From Rhizobium rosettiformans (GTDB lineage: Bacteria > Pseudomonadota > Alphaproteobacteria > Rhizobiales > Rhizobiaceae), in contig NZ_CP032406.1 of the NCBI RefSeq assembly GCF_016806065.1, positions 186,001 to 250,000 of the forward strand: 64,000 bases of DNA. The letters are read 5' to 3'. Shown piece by piece: positions 44,523 through 53,305 of this stretch. Each line of letters begins with the position of its first letter. The stretch's first letter is position 1. Below the pieces are notes generated by a model that made no database searches, was not told where the DNA came from, and worked only from the letters and a program-made list of their open reading frames with translations. Both the position numbers and the translations under genes were made by a program.

Positions 44523-44969
44523 ATGAAGCGGATTGTTGCGGTATCATCATCTGGTGGCCATTGGGAGCAGTTAATGCTCCTCAGCGGGAGTTTCGAGGGA
44601 CATGATGTCACTTATCTGACTACCATGGCGGGCCTAGCCGAGCGTAATAGCATTACTGACGCGCTTTTGGTTCCGGACTGCAATCGCAATACACCATTCC
44701 AAACTGTGGTAAGTGCCTGGAAGATCTTTAAGATCATCGCCAGGGTTCGACCGCAAGTGATAGTGACCACCGGAGCCGCACCTGGAATAATTGCCATCGC
44801 GATCGGGAGACTGTTCAAGGCGAAGACGATATGGATCGAAAGCGTTGCCAATTCGGAACAACTTTCGATGAGCGGCAGAATTGCGGGCTATCTGGCGCAT
44901 GAGCAATTTACTCAATGGGAACACCTGGCCCGCGAGAATGGTCCGAAATATGTAGGAGCTGTACTGTGA
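44523..44969 (+). CDS. pssD: PssD-like glycosyltransferase subunit (Alg14 type)
   Basis: 148-aa membrane-associated partner of a two-part glycosyltransferase. MKRIVAVSSSGGHWEQLMLL is the glycine-rich N-terminal domain of Alg14/PssD; VIVTTGAAPGIIAIAIGRLF and IWIESVANSEQLSMSGRIAG follow. In rhizobia PssD and PssE together add glucuronate to the lipid-linked intermediate. Its stop overlaps the PssE-like start. Directly downstream of ugd, the gene for the UDP-glucuronate donor. Confidence 0.87.
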   Translation: MKRIVAVSSSGGHWEQLMLLSGSFEGHDVTYLTTMAGLAERNSITDALLVPDCNRNTPFQTVVSAWKIFKIIARVRPQVIVTTGAAPGIIAIAIGRLFKAKTIWIESVANSEQLSMSGRIAGYLAHEQFTQWEHLARENGPKYVGAVL

Positions 44970-45445
44970 TCCTCGTTTCTGTTGGTACACAACTGCCATT
45001 TGACCGGTTGATCAAAGCGATGGACGATATTGCGCCGCAGTTAGACGAACCCGTGATTGCTCAGATCGGTGTTTCCTCGTACAAACCAAAGAACATCGCC
45101 TTTCACACAGCAATCGCACCAATAGCCTACGATGCGTTGGTCCGGTCTGCGCGAGTACTGGTAAGCCATGCGGGTATAGGGACGATTTTAGGTGCTCAAA
45201 AACACGAAAAGCCTATTATTGTATTCCCTCGCCAAGCACGCTTCGGTGAGCACCGCAATGATCACCAGCTTGCGACCTGTGAGCAGCTCAAAGACCATCC
45301 AGGAATTTACATCGCATATTCTGATACCGAATTACTTCAGTTCGCGAGCCGAACCACCTTAATACCTACAAGTTCTGCAGCCTCTGCATTCCGTCGTTCC
45401 GCTTTTGTAGCCAAGTTAGCTTCACTCTTGGCTGAACCGAATTAA
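44966..45445 (+). CDS. pssE: PssE-like glycosyltransferase subunit (Alg13 type)
   Basis: 159-aa catalytic half matching Alg13/PssE. Start taken as the GTG at 44966 with GGAG upstream, overlapping the PssD stop by four bases (GTGA). MILVSVGTQLPFDRLIKAMD is the N-terminal signature and VSHAGIGTILGAQKHEKPII with PRQARFGEHRNDHQ is the nucleotide-sugar binding region. Works with PssD as a split GT28-like enzyme, probably a UDP-glucuronate transferase. Confidence 0.88.
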   Translation: MILVSVGTQLPFDRLIKAMDDIAPQLDEPVIAQIGVSSYKPKNIAFHTAIAPIAYDALVRSARVLVSHAGIGTILGAQKHEKPIIVFPRQARFGEHRNDHQLATCEQLKDHPGIYIAYSDTELLQFASRTTLIPTSSAASAFRRSAFVAKLASLLAEPN

Positions 45446-45893
45446 ATCGGTTGTAGAAATTTAACGGTGCTGCAGCCGTGTACCCAAATGTCGCTGCTCT
45501 TTCGAGATAATGCCGAATCTAACCTATGTTTAAGCCTTTTAACCTATGACGAAAGTCCGGCTGAGAAGGGTGGCTGTTCCGCCTTCCCGTTGCTTAGACC
45601 AAAGCTTCCGTGAGAAAAAAGAGGCAGTCCTGTAAACGCATTCTTTCAGACAAACAGACGAATGTTAACTATATTTGATATGATGTGCATCATGGACGTT
45701 AAATATTACTCATATTAATTTGATATCGCGTAGCAAACACGCTGTGAGAAATCAGAGACCTGAAGCGGATTTACAGAGTCTTTGTTTCCTGAGTCACTGA
45801 ATTGCAAATGCGGAGAAGTAGTGGCTGTGAATAAATATATGTAGAGCGCGGGAAGCCCATCCACAGCCACCGAAAACTAGGAGTGAATGCGAT
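45446..45893. other. AT-rich intergenic region with a leader hairpin
   Basis: About 450 bp with no coding evidence. Clearly richer in A/T than neighbouring DNA. Near its right end GTGGCTGTG (45821-45829) pairs with CACAGCCAC (45862-45870), a possible leader stem just before the ribosome site AGGAG of the SGNH gene. Probably holds the promoter for the 45894-52544 genes. Confidence 0.45.
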
Positions 45894-46721
45894 ATGGTAA
45901 AGTCCTATTTATCAAGGTTTTTGGCTTCGCTAAGTCAATCAAAGCAATGCAGATCCCGTATCTTTTATCCTCAACTAATTGTTTTTCTGTCATTTTTTGC
46001 CTATGGAAATAGTGCTCTAGCGTCGGAGTGTGACCCATTTGAAGTGGCCCTATCAACGACGCCCGTGCCGCCCCAGTATGTTCACTCATTAAAACAAACT
46101 GCAAAAATCAGGGAAACTCTTGCGGATGCCAATCCAGATGTATTGCTGGTCGGAGACTCACTGATTCAAAAATGGCCTGCGAACGACTTGAAAAATCAAT
46201 TCAAAGGTATCAGCGTTTATAATGCAGGAGTCGGATCAGATCGCGTTCAGAATGTAAATTGGCGACTTAAGGACGATGTCTTCACAAAAGTTTCGCCGAA
46301 TTTCGTTGTATATCTTGCTGGAACAAATAATCTTTCCTCCCAAAAATCTTGCGCAATTATTGAGGGAATAAGGATTACCCTAGTTGAGATAAGGACACTA
46401 TGGCCAAATGCCACCGTCGTTATCTTAACAATTCCACCGCGAGGTGATGAACTAGAAGAGTACGCGAGCATTATCGAGGAAGTGAATTATGGTATACGCA
46501 CTGAGATGCCAGACAAAAAGATAATTGCTTTAGACTTGCATAAGGCATTCTTGGAAGCATGCCAAGCTACGACCTTTTCCAAGCTGCTATATCTTGTTGG
46601 TATAGGGTCCAGGTGCGAATTGTTGAGTTCAGACATGCTGCACTTTAGTCCTGCCGGCTATGCATTAATAGCGGAAAAACTAACTCTTTACTTCGGCTCC
46701 GGACAAAATGCGTCAAATTAG
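45894..46721 (+). CDS. SGNH/GDSL-type hydrolase, exported
   Basis: 275 aa. An N-terminal hydrophobic segment (FYPQLIVFLSFFAYGNSALA) is a signal or anchor. The SGNH catalytic residues are S89 (VGDSLIQKW), the oxyanion Gly in AGVGSDR, N145 (AGTNN) and the Asp-His pair in SSDMLHFSPAGY. Such enzymes remove O-acyl groups from polysaccharides or lipids; with an acyltransferase gene in the same cluster, an acetyl-editing role is plausible. Low GC. The stop region overlaps the flippase start by 14 bp. Confidence 0.8.
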   Translation: MVKSYLSRFLASLSQSKQCRSRIFYPQLIVFLSFFAYGNSALASECDPFEVALSTTPVPPQYVHSLKQTAKIRETLADANPDVLLVGDSLIQKWPANDLKNQFKGISVYNAGVGSDRVQNVNWRLKDDVFTKVSPNFVVYLAGTNNLSSQKSCAIIEGIRITLVEIRTLWPNATVVILTIPPRGDELEEYASIIEEVNYGIRTEMPDKKIIALDLHKAFLEACQATTFSKLLYLVGIGSRCELLSSDMLHFSPAGYALIAEKLTLYFGSGQNASN

Positions 46722-47940
46722 AAAGCTGCTCGTTTTGAGATCATCGGATAGATTGGCGGCCATTTTCGAGCAGGGTGTATTTTCAGTTGTCGCCCTGTCT
46801 CAGTCGGTGCTCTATGCGCGGAGTTTTGATTCCACTGAATTCGGTCTGTTCGCGCTGATCGTAAGCTTGGTTCTGGTTATCCTGGGAATTCAGCGCTCAA
46901 TAATAATCCTGCCCATGATGCTATCCGAACACAATCATGATGGGCGAGAAGATATTGCATGGCTTCTTCTGAACTTGATCTATTGCGTTTCGGTTTCAAC
47001 TTTACTTGTTGTGGTTGCCTTGATTTTCATAGCTGAAGAGGGGGTATGGCGGAAAGCTTTAATTCTGTCCGCCATTCTTAGTCCATGCATGTTATTAAAC
47101 GAATTTAATCGTCGTCGGCTTTTCATGCAGCGCCGGCCTCTTTCAGCCGCAGCAGCCTCGGTGGTTTACGCTGCTACACTACTCTGTGGTCTGGCGTATA
47201 CGCTCGCGTTCAGGCCCGAAATTGAACTGGCGATAGCGACTTGGGCGGGAGCGGCAGTTGTCAGCGCAGTTGCATCGACATTGCTGGCGAATAAATACTC
47301 AAGCTTCCACAAAATCTCCAACCAGCGAGAAAGATTGTTATTCGCGACCTGGAGCTTTCTGTCTTATCTTCCCTATGCAGCCTACAACAACGCAACAGCT
47401 CTAATTCTGGGGTTGGTTTCGACTATTCAAGATGTGGCAACTTTTGCGACGGCTCGTATTTTCATTACTCCGATAATTGCCTTGATTCAAGCGGTCGATA
47501 GTGTGGATAAGCCAGCCTCCAGGAGGGCCATGTCTCAGGAGGGGTTACCCGGCTTAACAAAGTCGATCAGCTCTAGCCGTTATTTCTTGCTCGGACTTGG
47601 CCTGCCTTATGTACTGGTAGTTCTGGGTACTTCTGGTGTCCTCCCTTCCTTGTTGTTTCCAAAACATGGTGAGGATCTTATGCTGCCGGTCATTCTTTGG
47701 GCTTCGGTTGGAATTTCAATGATGATGGCTCAGCCTAGTGAGACCGGACTGCTGATTTTAGGTGAATCTAAAACAGTTTTTTTGTTAAGGGTACTTGTTC
47801 TCTTGCTAGCTGCTCTAACATTCAATTCATTCCGCGATGGCAATAATGTGCAAGCGGCGATTGCTGGCCTCACTATTGGCTGGGCTTCTTCATGTGCGCT
47901 TGCGTACGCGCGGTTACGGTATCTAGGGGTTAAGAAGTGA
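46708..47940 (+). CDS. wzx: Wzx-like polysaccharide repeat-unit flippase
   Basis: 410-aa inner-membrane protein with about 12 predicted helices, e.g. FGLFALIVSLVLVILGIQRS, LLLNLIYCVSVSTLLVVVAL and LLGLGLPYVLVVLGTSGVLP. Layout and size match the MOP/PST superfamily flippases that move undecaprenyl-linked repeat units. Preceded by SGNH and followed by a glycosyltransferase with overlapping ends (GTGA at 47937). Assignment by topology and context rather than by a sharp motif. Confidence 0.75.
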   Translation: MRQIRKLLVLRSSDRLAAIFEQGVFSVVALSQSVLYARSFDSTEFGLFALIVSLVLVILGIQRSIIILPMMLSEHNHDGREDIAWLLLNLIYCVSVSTLLVVVALIFIAEEGVWRKALILSAILSPCMLLNEFNRRRLFMQRRPLSAAAASVVYAATLLCGLAYTLAFRPEIELAIATWAGAAVVSAVASTLLANKYSSFHKISNQRERLLFATWSFLSYLPYAAYNNATALILGLVSTIQDVATFATARIFITPIIALIQAVDSVDKPASRRAMSQEGLPGLTKSISSSRYFLLGLGLPYVLVVLGTSGVLPSLLFPKHGEDLMLPVILWASVGISMMMAQPSETGLLILGESKTVFLLRVLVLLLAALTFNSFRDGNNVQAAIAGLTIGWASSCALAYARLRYLGVKK

Positions 47941-48935
47941 AGCAAATTTATCTGGCTTGGACGAAGTTTCAGCGACGCCCGGAATCTATGCAGGATTACT
48001 TTGGGTACGAACTGATTTACGTACCACCGACAGGCTCATCTATATATACAAAGCCATTTTCATATATCTCGCAATGGATCAAAACTCTGGAGCATATAAA
48101 GCGGAGTGATCCGGATGTTGTGTGGATACAAACACCGCCAACATTTCTGCCTCATATTTTGCTTTCATATCGCTTTTATTCACGGCGAAAATTCAGAATA
48201 GTATTTGATTGTCATAACAGCACGTTTTATGAACCTTGGGTGAGGATCCCAGGCCTTTCTTGGGCGCTGAGAAGAGGCGATGCTGTCCTCGTCCACAATA
48301 GTGAAATTGCTCGGACAACGCGTCATATTGGCTTAGGAGACGAGAGGCTTGTTTTGCTGGAGACGCGACCTGCACAAGTCAACCTGCTGGAGAGTGCTAA
48401 TCATTCGTCGCGAGAAGTTCTGGTCCCGTGTTCTTTCAAGAGCGATGAACCGGTTGAAGCAATAATTGATGCCGCGAAACTGAGCCCTGACATCACATAC
48501 ATACTCACCGGTAATTATCGGAGGTACTCCCAAGCCTGGCGCTTTGAGGAAGGCCTTCCGCCCAACCTAAAGCTGACCAGCTACATTAGCACGGCCGAAT
48601 TCAACCGTCTTCTTTCTACTTGTTCAGTAGTATTGGGCTTAACGACAAGGGAAGGTGTGCAGCTTTCTGTTGCCAATGAAGCGGTAGGCGCAGGTAAGCC
48701 GATGGTTTTAAGCGATACAAAAATATTGCGCGATCTATTCGGAGAGGCAGCGTTGTTCTGCAATAATACGGGGGTGTCAATCGCGCAGGCTCTGCAAGAG
48801 GCGCTATCGGCCCGAAGTCTGCTGGCCAACAGATCCGTGCAACTCAGATCAGTCCGTGAGGTGCGCTGGACCGCTCAAGCCAATGCGTTGAAACTAAGTT
48901 TAGATGTTCTGGATAGAAAATCGAAAGAATGCTGA
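47937..48935 (+). CDS. Glycosyltransferase (GT4-like)
   Basis: 332-aa cytoplasmic enzyme predicted to add a sugar to the lipid-linked repeat. GTG start overlaps the flippase stop. N-terminal domain: SDPDVVWIQTPPTFLPHILL, FRIVFDCHNSTF. C-terminal domain has the GT-B nucleotide-sugar region GVQLSVANEAVGAGKPMVLS, with the conserved Glu. Length is shorter than typical GT4 (360-400). Overlaps the next gene by 7 bp. Donor and linkage unknown. Confidence 0.75.
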   Translation: MKQIYLAWTKFQRRPESMQDYFGYELIYVPPTGSSIYTKPFSYISQWIKTLEHIKRSDPDVVWIQTPPTFLPHILLSYRFYSRRKFRIVFDCHNSTFYEPWVRIPGLSWALRRGDAVLVHNSEIARTTRHIGLGDERLVLLETRPAQVNLLESANHSSREVLVPCSFKSDEPVEAIIDAAKLSPDITYILTGNYRRYSQAWRFEEGLPPNLKLTSYISTAEFNRLLSTCSVVLGLTTREGVQLSVANEAVGAGKPMVLSDTKILRDLFGEAALFCNNTGVSIAQALQEALSARSLLANRSVQLRSVREVRWTAQANALKLSLDVLDRKSKEC

Positions 48936-50002
48936 TGCGTAATAGCGGGAAAATAGAAGGTTTAGAATTACTTCGTTTCATTCTCGCTGCCGGCGTGATG
49001 TTCTATCATTATCTGTATTACGCACCAGCCACAAATTTACTTCCTGTCAGCGCTGAACCCGTTAGCGGTTTGCTTTATGCACGTTTTGGCGTGTCTGCAT
49101 TCTTTATCTTGAGCGGTTTTGTTATTGCAATGTCTGCGACGTCGAGAACGGCGTATGAATTCGGCGCGGCGCGCGTGTCACGTCTGTGGCCGGCTCTCGT
49201 TGTGTGTGCAACGGTCACATTTGCTTGCACATATTTTTGGCCAGGTCCGCGACCGGCGCCTGAGGTCATTTCTTACCTAAGATCCGCGTTTTTGCTTCCT
49301 ATGCTGGCAGGGGGGGAGATGGTTGACGGGTCCTATTGGTCGATTGTGATTGAGATGAGATTCTATTTGGTTGTCTTCGCAATCATGCTCGTTATGCGAG
49401 GATTAAAAAAACTAAGGCTTCTGATTGTATTGTGGATGTCCGCATCATACCTGTCTCTTTTAGTGAACTCCGAGATGTTACGGATTCTGGTAATGTCGCC
49501 CCACAGTGGCAATTTCATAATCGGCGCCACGTTCTATATATGGAAGATACGCTCAGAAGCGAAATCTGCAGCAATTTTGATTGGCCCAGCGATAATTCTA
49601 ACGATAGTCCAGACGCATATCGAATTCGAGACAATTGACATGCTGGACGGAGAACGGGCCTCGATCCTGCAGTCAATTGCCATAGTTCTAATATGCATCT
49701 CTCTGTTTATTGCCGCATTCTTCGAGATTAAAGGGAAGCGTCTTGCGAAAATCGCACGGCGTCTCGGCGCAATGAGCTATCCGTTGTACCTTATTCACCA
49801 AGAGCTTGGATATTGGCTGATATTTCATTTAGGTAATTCGGTTCACGTTCTCTCTTATACTACTCTGTCTTTCATAACTGGCGCTTTCATGATAATTTTC
49901 TCCTACGTAGTGGCGAAATTTGCCGAACCCGCCGGTAAGCGCCTATTGACAAGCTTTTTGGGGGGCACGGCGAGGGTTATGGCGTCAAAGGTAGCTAAAT
50001 GA
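48929..50002 (+). CDS. Acyltransferase-3 family membrane protein (O-acetylase)
   Basis: 357-aa integral membrane acyltransferase of the OafA/ExoZ type, which usually adds acetyl groups to surface glycans. IEGLELLRFILAAGVMFYHY contains the RxxA/H region; FGVSAFFILSGFVIAMSATS and the LWPALVVCATV segment follow; a late MSYPLYLIHQELGYWLIF is typical. About ten helices. Its stop overlaps the wzy start (ATGA at 49999-50002). Confidence 0.87.
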   Translation: MLMRNSGKIEGLELLRFILAAGVMFYHYLYYAPATNLLPVSAEPVSGLLYARFGVSAFFILSGFVIAMSATSRTAYEFGAARVSRLWPALVVCATVTFACTYFWPGPRPAPEVISYLRSAFLLPMLAGGEMVDGSYWSIVIEMRFYLVVFAIMLVMRGLKKLRLLIVLWMSASYLSLLVNSEMLRILVMSPHSGNFIIGATFYIWKIRSEAKSAAILIGPAIILTIVQTHIEFETIDMLDGERASILQSIAIVLICISLFIAAFFEIKGKRLAKIARRLGAMSYPLYLIHQELGYWLIFHLGNSVHVLSYTTLSFITGAFMIIFSYVVAKFAEPAGKRLLTSFLGGTARVMASKVAK

Positions 50003-50196
50003 CCACCATTATGGCTCAGCGACGTAGCACCCAAACCAGTCCGGCAATAATCCTCTCGCTAGCTTACCTAGTATGGTTGCTCTCAGCATCTCTGACCGCC
50101 TATACATTTTGCACGGTGGCGCTAGTTGCGGTAGTTTCAGTATCGGTTATAAAAGGATGGGCTGACTGGCCTGCTGCCGGTTTTTCGGACACCGAG

Positions 50197-51057
50197 TTAG
50201 GCTAATCCCACTTTGTTTTCAAATTCCATAGGGCTGAGGTAGCCCAGTGTCGAATGGCGACGCTTTGGATTGTAGAAGCGCTCGATGTAATCGAACACGT
50301 CCGCCTTTGCATCGTCCCTGGTCCTGTAGACCTTGCGAGCTGTCCTTTCCGTTTTGAGTGATGAGAAGAAGCTTTCCATCGCGGCATTGTCCCAGACATT
50401 GCCGGATCGGCTCATCGAGCATGTGATGCCGTGGTCGGCCATGAGACGCTGGAACTGCTCGCTTGTGTATTGGCTACCCTGGTCCGAATGGTGGAGGAGC
50501 GCATCTGGCTTGCCTCTGCGCCAGATGGCCATGATCAACGCATCTGTAACGAGCTGGGCTGTCATATTGGTGCTCATCGACCAGCCAACAACACGTCGCG
50601 AGAACAGGTCGATGACGACGGCCACATAGAGCCAGCCCTCAGCCGTCCATAGATAGGTAAAATCGGCCACCCACTTCTGGTTCGGTCTTGCTGCCGCGAA
50701 CTGTCGGTCTAGCACATTCGGCATGATGACAGGGCGCTCACCGTCGTCTTTCGGCAAGCCACGCCGTCTCGGCCTTGCTCTCAATGCATTTTCCCGCATG
50801 AGACGCTCGACGCGATGCAGGCCACAGGAGAGGCCTTCGGCGAGGAGGTCGTGCCAGACACGCCGCGCGCCATAGGTGCGGTCGCTATCCTTGAAGCTGT
50901 CCTTGATCTTGTCGAGCAGAGCCTCGTCATACCGGGCATGCTGGCTCGGAGACCGGTTTAACCAGGCATGAAAGCCGGAACGCGATACACCCAGCGCTTC
51001 GCAGAGCCATGCCACCGGCCAGATCGAACGGTGCTTTGCAATGAACGCGAACTTCAT
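50197..51057 (-). CDS. IS-C transposase OrfB
   Basis: 286 aa. HTH_21 part RSIWPVAWLCEALGVSRSGF and YGARRVWHDLLAEGLSCG, then the integrase core with D in QKWVADFTYLWT, D in LHHSDQGSQYTS and E in NAAMESFFSSLKTE. Ends HSTLGYLSPMEFENKVGLA. DDE triad intact; overlaps orfA by ATGA (51054-51057). Confidence 0.93.
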   Translation of the reverse strand: MKFAFIAKHRSIWPVAWLCEALGVSRSGFHAWLNRSPSQHARYDEALLDKIKDSFKDSDRTYGARRVWHDLLAEGLSCGLHRVERLMRENALRARPRRRGLPKDDGERPVIMPNVLDRQFAAARPNQKWVADFTYLWTAEGWLYVAVVIDLFSRRVVGWSMSTNMTAQLVTDALIMAIWRRGKPDALLHHSDQGSQYTSEQFQRLMADHGITCSMSRSGNVWDNAAMESFFSSLKTERTARKVYRTRDDAKADVFDYIERFYNPKRRHSTLGYLSPMEFENKVGLA

Positions 51058-51344
51058 ATCACGTCCTTCGCAAAGTAGGCGGCGGCCTTTTTTAAGATGT
51101 CACGCTCCGCCTTCAGCTTGGCCACTTCTTTCCGAAGCCTCTCGATCTCAAGCTGCTCAGGCTTCATCTGTCCCTGACCAGGAAACGCCTGTGCTGGGTC
51201 CGAACCATATTCCCTGACCCACTTGCGCAGGACATTCTCATGAACATCCAGATCGCGGGATGCCTGCGCAACGCCGACCCCACGCTCTCGAACCAATCTC
51301 ACCGCCTCAAGCTTGTACTCGCGGCTGAACTTCCTTCGTTGCAT
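51054..51344 (-). CDS. IS-C transposase OrfA
   Basis: 96 aa. Helix-turn-helix SREYKLEAVRLVRERGVGVA, QASRDLDVHENVLRKWVREY and a coiled coil EQLEIERLRKEVAKLKAERD ending FAKDVI. Typical IS3-family OrfA that fuses to OrfB by frameshifting. Confidence 0.92.
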   Translation of the reverse strand: MQRRKFSREYKLEAVRLVRERGVGVAQASRDLDVHENVLRKWVREYGSDPAQAFPGQGQMKPEQLEIERLRKEVAKLKAERDILKKAAAYFAKDVI

Positions 51345-52586
51345 TAATGCACTCCAGTTTCATTGGAAGCACCTTAACTCGGTGTCCAAGAAACCGGCAG
51401 CAGGCCAGACAGAGATTTTGTTCGGCCATCCACATTAATGCCGTTGATGTTAGGTAGCTATGTGCTTCTTGGAGCCGGCGACTTTTCTACATATCGAGGA
51501 ACGATCTCTCTAGAGACCTTAAGTTACATGACGTTCTCCGTTCTAGCATTTTGGCTGGGAGCACTACTTTCTGAGGGCGGCGGTGTTGCGTCCAAGTTCG
51601 GTAACGTTGTCAAGGTCGAGTGCGCTGAAGTTAATGAAGTCTCCAAAGTTCAGATCGCCATTTCTGCGTTGCCTGGCTTGATTGGGGTCTTTTGGATAGT
51701 CGCCTCGGTTGGCATACCACTCTTCGACCAAAAGATGCGATTCTACGCGCCCTTCAAGGCCACTTTTCTGGCGGAGTTCTTGAGCGTACCAATCATGCTA
51801 ATCTACTCTAACATTTCGCAACGCGCTCGGTTTAAGATATGGGAAATCACGTCTATCTTCTTACTGCTCGTTTTAATTGCCGTCCCTGGATATCGAAATT
51901 TTCCGGTAATGGTTGCTCTATTGCTTCTAGTCTCCAGCGTAATGACGGGGCAGCTTAAACTTACGCTTGTGCGGATGCTCGCGTTTGGGGCGCTTGCCGG
52001 CGGCTTCTTCGGCTTAGTTAATATTTATCGGAGAAGTTCAATAGAAGAGCTATTAAGTGCGGAAGCAGCCGCTAGCGCATTTAACACCCAGCTTCCATCT
52101 GTATTGGCTCAGCTTCACTACAATCTCCGCGAACCAATCGGAATTGGACAGATTCTTACAAGACATATACCGGAGGGATCTGCCCCTGGATTTATCTGGA
52201 CAGATCTCCTCTCAATATTGCCATGGTATAGCGACACTGCCGGCAAGATTATATCCGGACTTATTGGCAGCTCTCTAACTGGGGGTCTCAATATGTCATT
52301 TCCGCATGTTTTATACTTTGAATATGGTGCTAACTTTTCTTATTTTACGATGGCCTCCATCGGGCTTTTAATTGGCTTGATATGGAGAAACGCCACGGAG
52401 GGCGGCAATATAAAGCATATTATAATTTATGGATACTCCGTTGTGGCATTCGTTTTGCTATTTCAACGAGGAGTACCAAAAGCTTCGATTTTTTTAGTTC
52501 CAACGTTTTTTATCATAATGTTCCGATACAGGATTAAGTTGTGAATCGGCAGCAACACCTGCTCTGCTCTGATCCCGATGATTTTG

Positions 52587-52715
52587 AGGGGGTGCGGACA
52601 AAAACTTGGACTGCTTCAAAAGTTCAGGCCGAGGCTCTTACGGTATTTGACCGGGCTTAGCGAGCCCAGCGATATCTTGATGCGCTTCTCGTTTTACCAG
52701 CGGATGTAAGCATCA
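52587..52715 (-). mobile_element. IS-A end fragment (about 128 bp)
   Basis: Copies 32631-32757 (GGGGGTGCGGACAAAAACTT onwards), including the OrfB C-terminus, with a few differences. Cut at 52715. Direct repeat of the IS-A end 20 kb to the left. Confidence 0.85.
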
Positions 52716-52730
52716 GAGCTGGCTCGGTTT

Positions 52731-52787
52731 GTGGAGTGCACCCCGTTTCACCGGACATGTCGGCTAGTTTGATTTAGCCCTGATGAA
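52731..52787 (-). repeat. 57-bp IS110-end repeat, inverted copy of 42253-42309
   Basis: Reads GTGGAGTGCACCCCGTTTCA at its left end; apparently identical to the complement of 42253-42309. See that entry. Confidence 0.85.
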
Positions 52788-52888
52788 CTGCCGAGGGGAA
52801 TGAACCGCACCGGGTTTGCCGGAGGCTCCAACTTCTGAGAAAGTGGAGCCTATATGAGCAAGATGACTTGAGACCCTGAACTTCCTCC

Positions 52889-52990
52889 AGAATTTGGTAG
52901 AGTCCGTCACATCAAGGAGACGGACGGATGAAGCGTTCACGGTTCACGGAAGAACGTGAGCGTCCGGCGAACGCATTTCCGGATGTGGAG
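52889..52990 (+). pseudogene. IS3-family left end with orfA start, truncated
   Basis: TGAGACCCTGAACTTCCTCC (52889 on) resembles the complement of the terminus at 56040-56073. An ATG at 52928 gives MKRSRFTEERERPANAFPD, where MKRSRFTEE is the standard start of IS407-type OrfA, then diverges. Broken by the IS66-type element. Confidence 0.65.
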
Positions 52991-52999
52991 AGATGGAGG

Positions 53000-53305
53000 C
53001 TATAGCCCGCGTTTCATCTCATCGACCATGATGCGGTCGATTATTTCAGGATCGCATTGTGTCTCGATGAGGAACTCGCGGATACCGCCGTCCCACGTTC
53101 TGATGTCGGCAAGTAGGCTTTGAAGCTCTTCGATTCCGTTCTCGGTCAGACCCTTCGTGCCATCCTCACTGCCATCACTGACATAAACCAGTTCGCCTTC
53201 GGAGATGTTGTCCGAGTTCGCGGTGATTTCCTCGATCAGTTCGAGGTTCTCGCTGATCATGCCGGCGACTTGGCTGAGTGTGTAGATGAACCGCGAGCGA
53301 GCCAT
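53000..53305 (-). CDS. IS66-linked passenger protein of unknown function
   Basis: 101 aa from the ATG at 53305, which overlaps the tnpC stop. Acidic, helical: MARSRFIYTLSQVAGMISEN, GELVYVSDGSEDGTKGLTEN, IDRIMVDEMKRGL. No recognised domain. Position directly after tnpC, translationally coupled, suggests that it travels with the IS. A frame extension to 53350 runs into tnpC. Confidence 0.6.
   Translation of the reverse strand: MARSRFIYTLSQVAGMISENLELIEEITANSDNISEGELVYVSDGSEDGTKGLTENGIEELQSLLADIRTWDGGIREFLIETQCDPEIIDRIMVDEMKRGL

Larger units (their letters stand above)
50167..51407 (-). mobile_element. Complete IS3-family (IS51-group-like) element IS-C, 1241 bp
   Basis: Imperfect inverted ends TGGCCTGCTGCCGGTTTTTC (50167 on) and TGGCCTGCTGCCGGTTTCTT (complement, ending 51407). 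The 3 bases outside each end are GAC (50164-50166, 51408-51410), the target duplication. orfA and orfB on the minus strand are intact and overlap. Inserted in the wzy-like gene. A partial copy of its left end is at 40354-40433. Confidence 0.93.
49999..52544 (+). pseudogene. wzy: Wzy-like repeat-unit polymerase gene split by IS-C
   Basis: The N-terminal 56 codons (49999-50166, MTTIMAQRRSTQTSPAIILS...IKGWAD) continue at 51411 as RDFVRPSTLMPLMLGSYVLL when the 1241-bp IS and one GAC duplicate are removed; the frame is maintained to the stop at 52544, giving 433 aa with about ten helices and the large periplasmic loop typical of O-antigen/EPS polymerases. The GAC codon is itself the target duplication. 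The interrupted gene would make a short N-terminal peptide, or a 368-aa product from 51438 if transcribed. Last gene of the wzx-GT-acyltransferase operon. Confidence 0.85.
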
